DNA of 64,000 nucleotides from Zygnema cylindricum (lineage: Eukaryota > Streptophyta > Zygnematophyceae > Zygnematales > Zygnemataceae), in assembly GCA_037447655.1 (NCBI GenBank), contig JBBHKE010002535.1:30703-94702 (forward strand), given 5' to 3'. Shown here one piece after another: positions 62,873 to 64,000 of this stretch (position 1 is its first letter; each line of letters starts with the position of its first letter). The notes below the pieces were generated by a model, which worked only from the letters and a program-made list of their open reading frames with translations, did no database searches and had not been told where the DNA came from. Made by a program: the position numbers and the translations under genes.

Positions 62873-63512
62873 TCAGAAACTGACAGAATCGATTTCTTGG
62901 ATTTTTGGTAACATGTCGCGCAATATGTAGACATACCGGGGATTGCTCGTCTGCATTCACATCTCAACTCTCCAACATTTCAGTAGAAAAATGTCGCAAA
63001 TCAAGCTTTGTTTAAATTACTGTCAATCCTTGAGGTGAAGAATTTAATTGTTGAGGATAAAATGGATGACAGTGTTTTGATTGTAACACTTTACAAGTAA
63101 CATAATGCAATAAAATGACAGAATCAAATTGTAGCATAGAACGGCTAATTGCTGGCCCTTGATTGCTAACCTTTGTTTATTTATTTACTTACCTTAAAAA
63201 AAAAAAAACTGGTTGAGAAGTGACATGTCATTTTCCTTTTACGAGACCAGCATCTAAAACTGAAAACAAAAACAACCCTGGATTTTAAGAGAAGTGCTTA
63301 AAACATTCTTTTGATTGTCCGCAGAGATACACCACAAGTGTGGAGCACCAGCTACAATATCGAAATCGAAAACAGTACAAGATGACAATAGACTTACACA
63401 GGGATTTCTTTCGAGGTACAACGTCGTCAAACTTTGTCGGGGCCCCGTTAGTGCTGCCTCTATGCCTTCCAATGAAGGTATAGAATTATCATTGAGCCAC
63501 AGATCTTCCAAC
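62873..63512 (-). CDS. 3' end of an SDS22/PPP1R7-like leucine-rich-repeat protein (partial)
   Basis: Two minus-strand exons are visible. 63512-63398 encodes LEDLWLNDNSIPSLEGIEAALTGPRQSLTTLYLERNPC, ending TGT/gtaagt. 62950-62873, after an atgcag acceptor, encodes TSNPRYVYILRDMLPKIQEIDSVSF and a stop. Together they match the last repeat and LRR cap of SDS22, the protein phosphatase 1 regulatory subunit (family pattern: LEDLWLNDNxI...LxxxxxSLxTxYLExNPC...YxxxLxxxxPxxxQIDS). SDS22 binds and regulates PP1 catalytic subunits in nucleus and cytoplasm. The splice phases agree. Upstream exons with the other repeats are not found between 63513 and 64000 and presumably lie beyond the window, so the gene is partial. 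Confidence 0.75.
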
Positions 63513-64000
63513 CTGAGGCCTCCACAAGTAAAGAAGACAAGAGGGTTCAGTACAATCCCATCACTTTATAGCAGCAAAAATAATGCGGAAAATGTCTCCC
63601 GTAGGAAAAATTTAACATGACCATGAAGTTTTCAACATGAAAACATTGTCAAAAATCTCATACACCTCCGCTTTTTTGTTTTGCACGTACTTTAAGCCTG
63701 CATAGTACAAGTTCAACTCATTTGCAGTTGTTGTTGTATTTCTTCTTTTTGCGAACATGGTAAACTTGTCAAGTTTGCCCTGTTCGTAACTCTATCTCCT
63801 CACACAAGCACGATAAAGATGAAAAGCAAGTGCTTGAGCAACTGCCGAAACTAATTTGATAAAGTGAAAAAAAGTATGCAGAATGGAAATAATGGAGAAG
63901 GTCTACAACATCACAGCAGCCAGTTATTGAACTTGAAAAAACAAGGAAATAACGTTAAATTTCACTTGTAGTATATCATCGACTAATGACCGCAGTCGAG

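Noticed and set aside
62605-62967. 120-codon minus-strand frame
   Set aside because: It overlaps the SDS22 last exon in another frame; the spliced SDS22 frame matches the family, this one matches nothing I know.

Overview
The window is nuclear DNA of a green-lineage eukaryote, most likely a streptophyte (charophyte alga or bryophyte). Every confident gene is split by GT-AG introns. The proteins are plant-type: an ANTH/AP180 clathrin assembly protein with the plant-style DPF/PPPYVQM tail, an exo-beta-glucanase-type GH3 protein, cytosolic ribosomal proteins S15A and L37, an SDS22-type LRR protein, and a short membrane protein whose N terminus looks like a plastid transit peptide. The species and chromosome cannot be decided from the sequence. 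Gene density is low: about seven genes in 64 kb, in an AT-rich, repeat-rich background. || Layout. 0-17.3 kb holds no convincing gene. It contains degenerate repeats, a satellite-like array (about 4.1-7.7 kb), a very purine-rich low-complexity block with (GA)n (8.4-14 kb), and a long dispersed repeat (called block R here, about 11.3-16.6 kb). 17.3-33.2 kb is a large imperfect palindrome. Its spacer (23955-26805) carries the divergent pair RPS15A (minus) and RPL37 (plus). Each arm carries an intact three-exon ANTH gene, at 17898-20837 on plus and 29768-32710 on minus. The inner left junction lies 25 bp past the RPS15A stop codon. The inner right junction lies inside the last coding exon of RPL37, so the left arm begins with a copied scrap of the RPL37 C terminus and its 3' flank. 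Beyond the ANTH genes the arms continue, broken up: block R reappears inverted at 33.7-39.1 kb and again, decayed, at 41.3-44 kb. 44-49.9 kb is AT-rich and contains small repeats and transposon-like elements. 50.1-64 kb is the ordinary genic part: an eight-exon GH3 gene (50082-55990, plus), a three-exon putative plastid membrane protein (57810-60585, minus) and the 3' end of an SDS22-like gene (62873 to beyond 63512, minus). || Points of interest. The GH3 protein keeps an intact 704-residue reading frame and a membrane anchor but lacks the catalytic nucleophile and most of the sugar-binding residues, so it looks like a pseudoenzyme. The twin ANTH proteins lack the basic residues used by CALM/AP180 to bind PIP2. 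Three families of non-autonomous terminal-inverted-repeat elements can be recognised: TA-flanked MITEs with TACACCGTGAATCG ends, a GTGTTGTGTATCGG-ended element, and a hAT-like CATAGTTGTTCAA-ended element. The ribosomal genes supply basic housekeeping functions. No operon-like or pathway-level cooperation between the genes is apparent.
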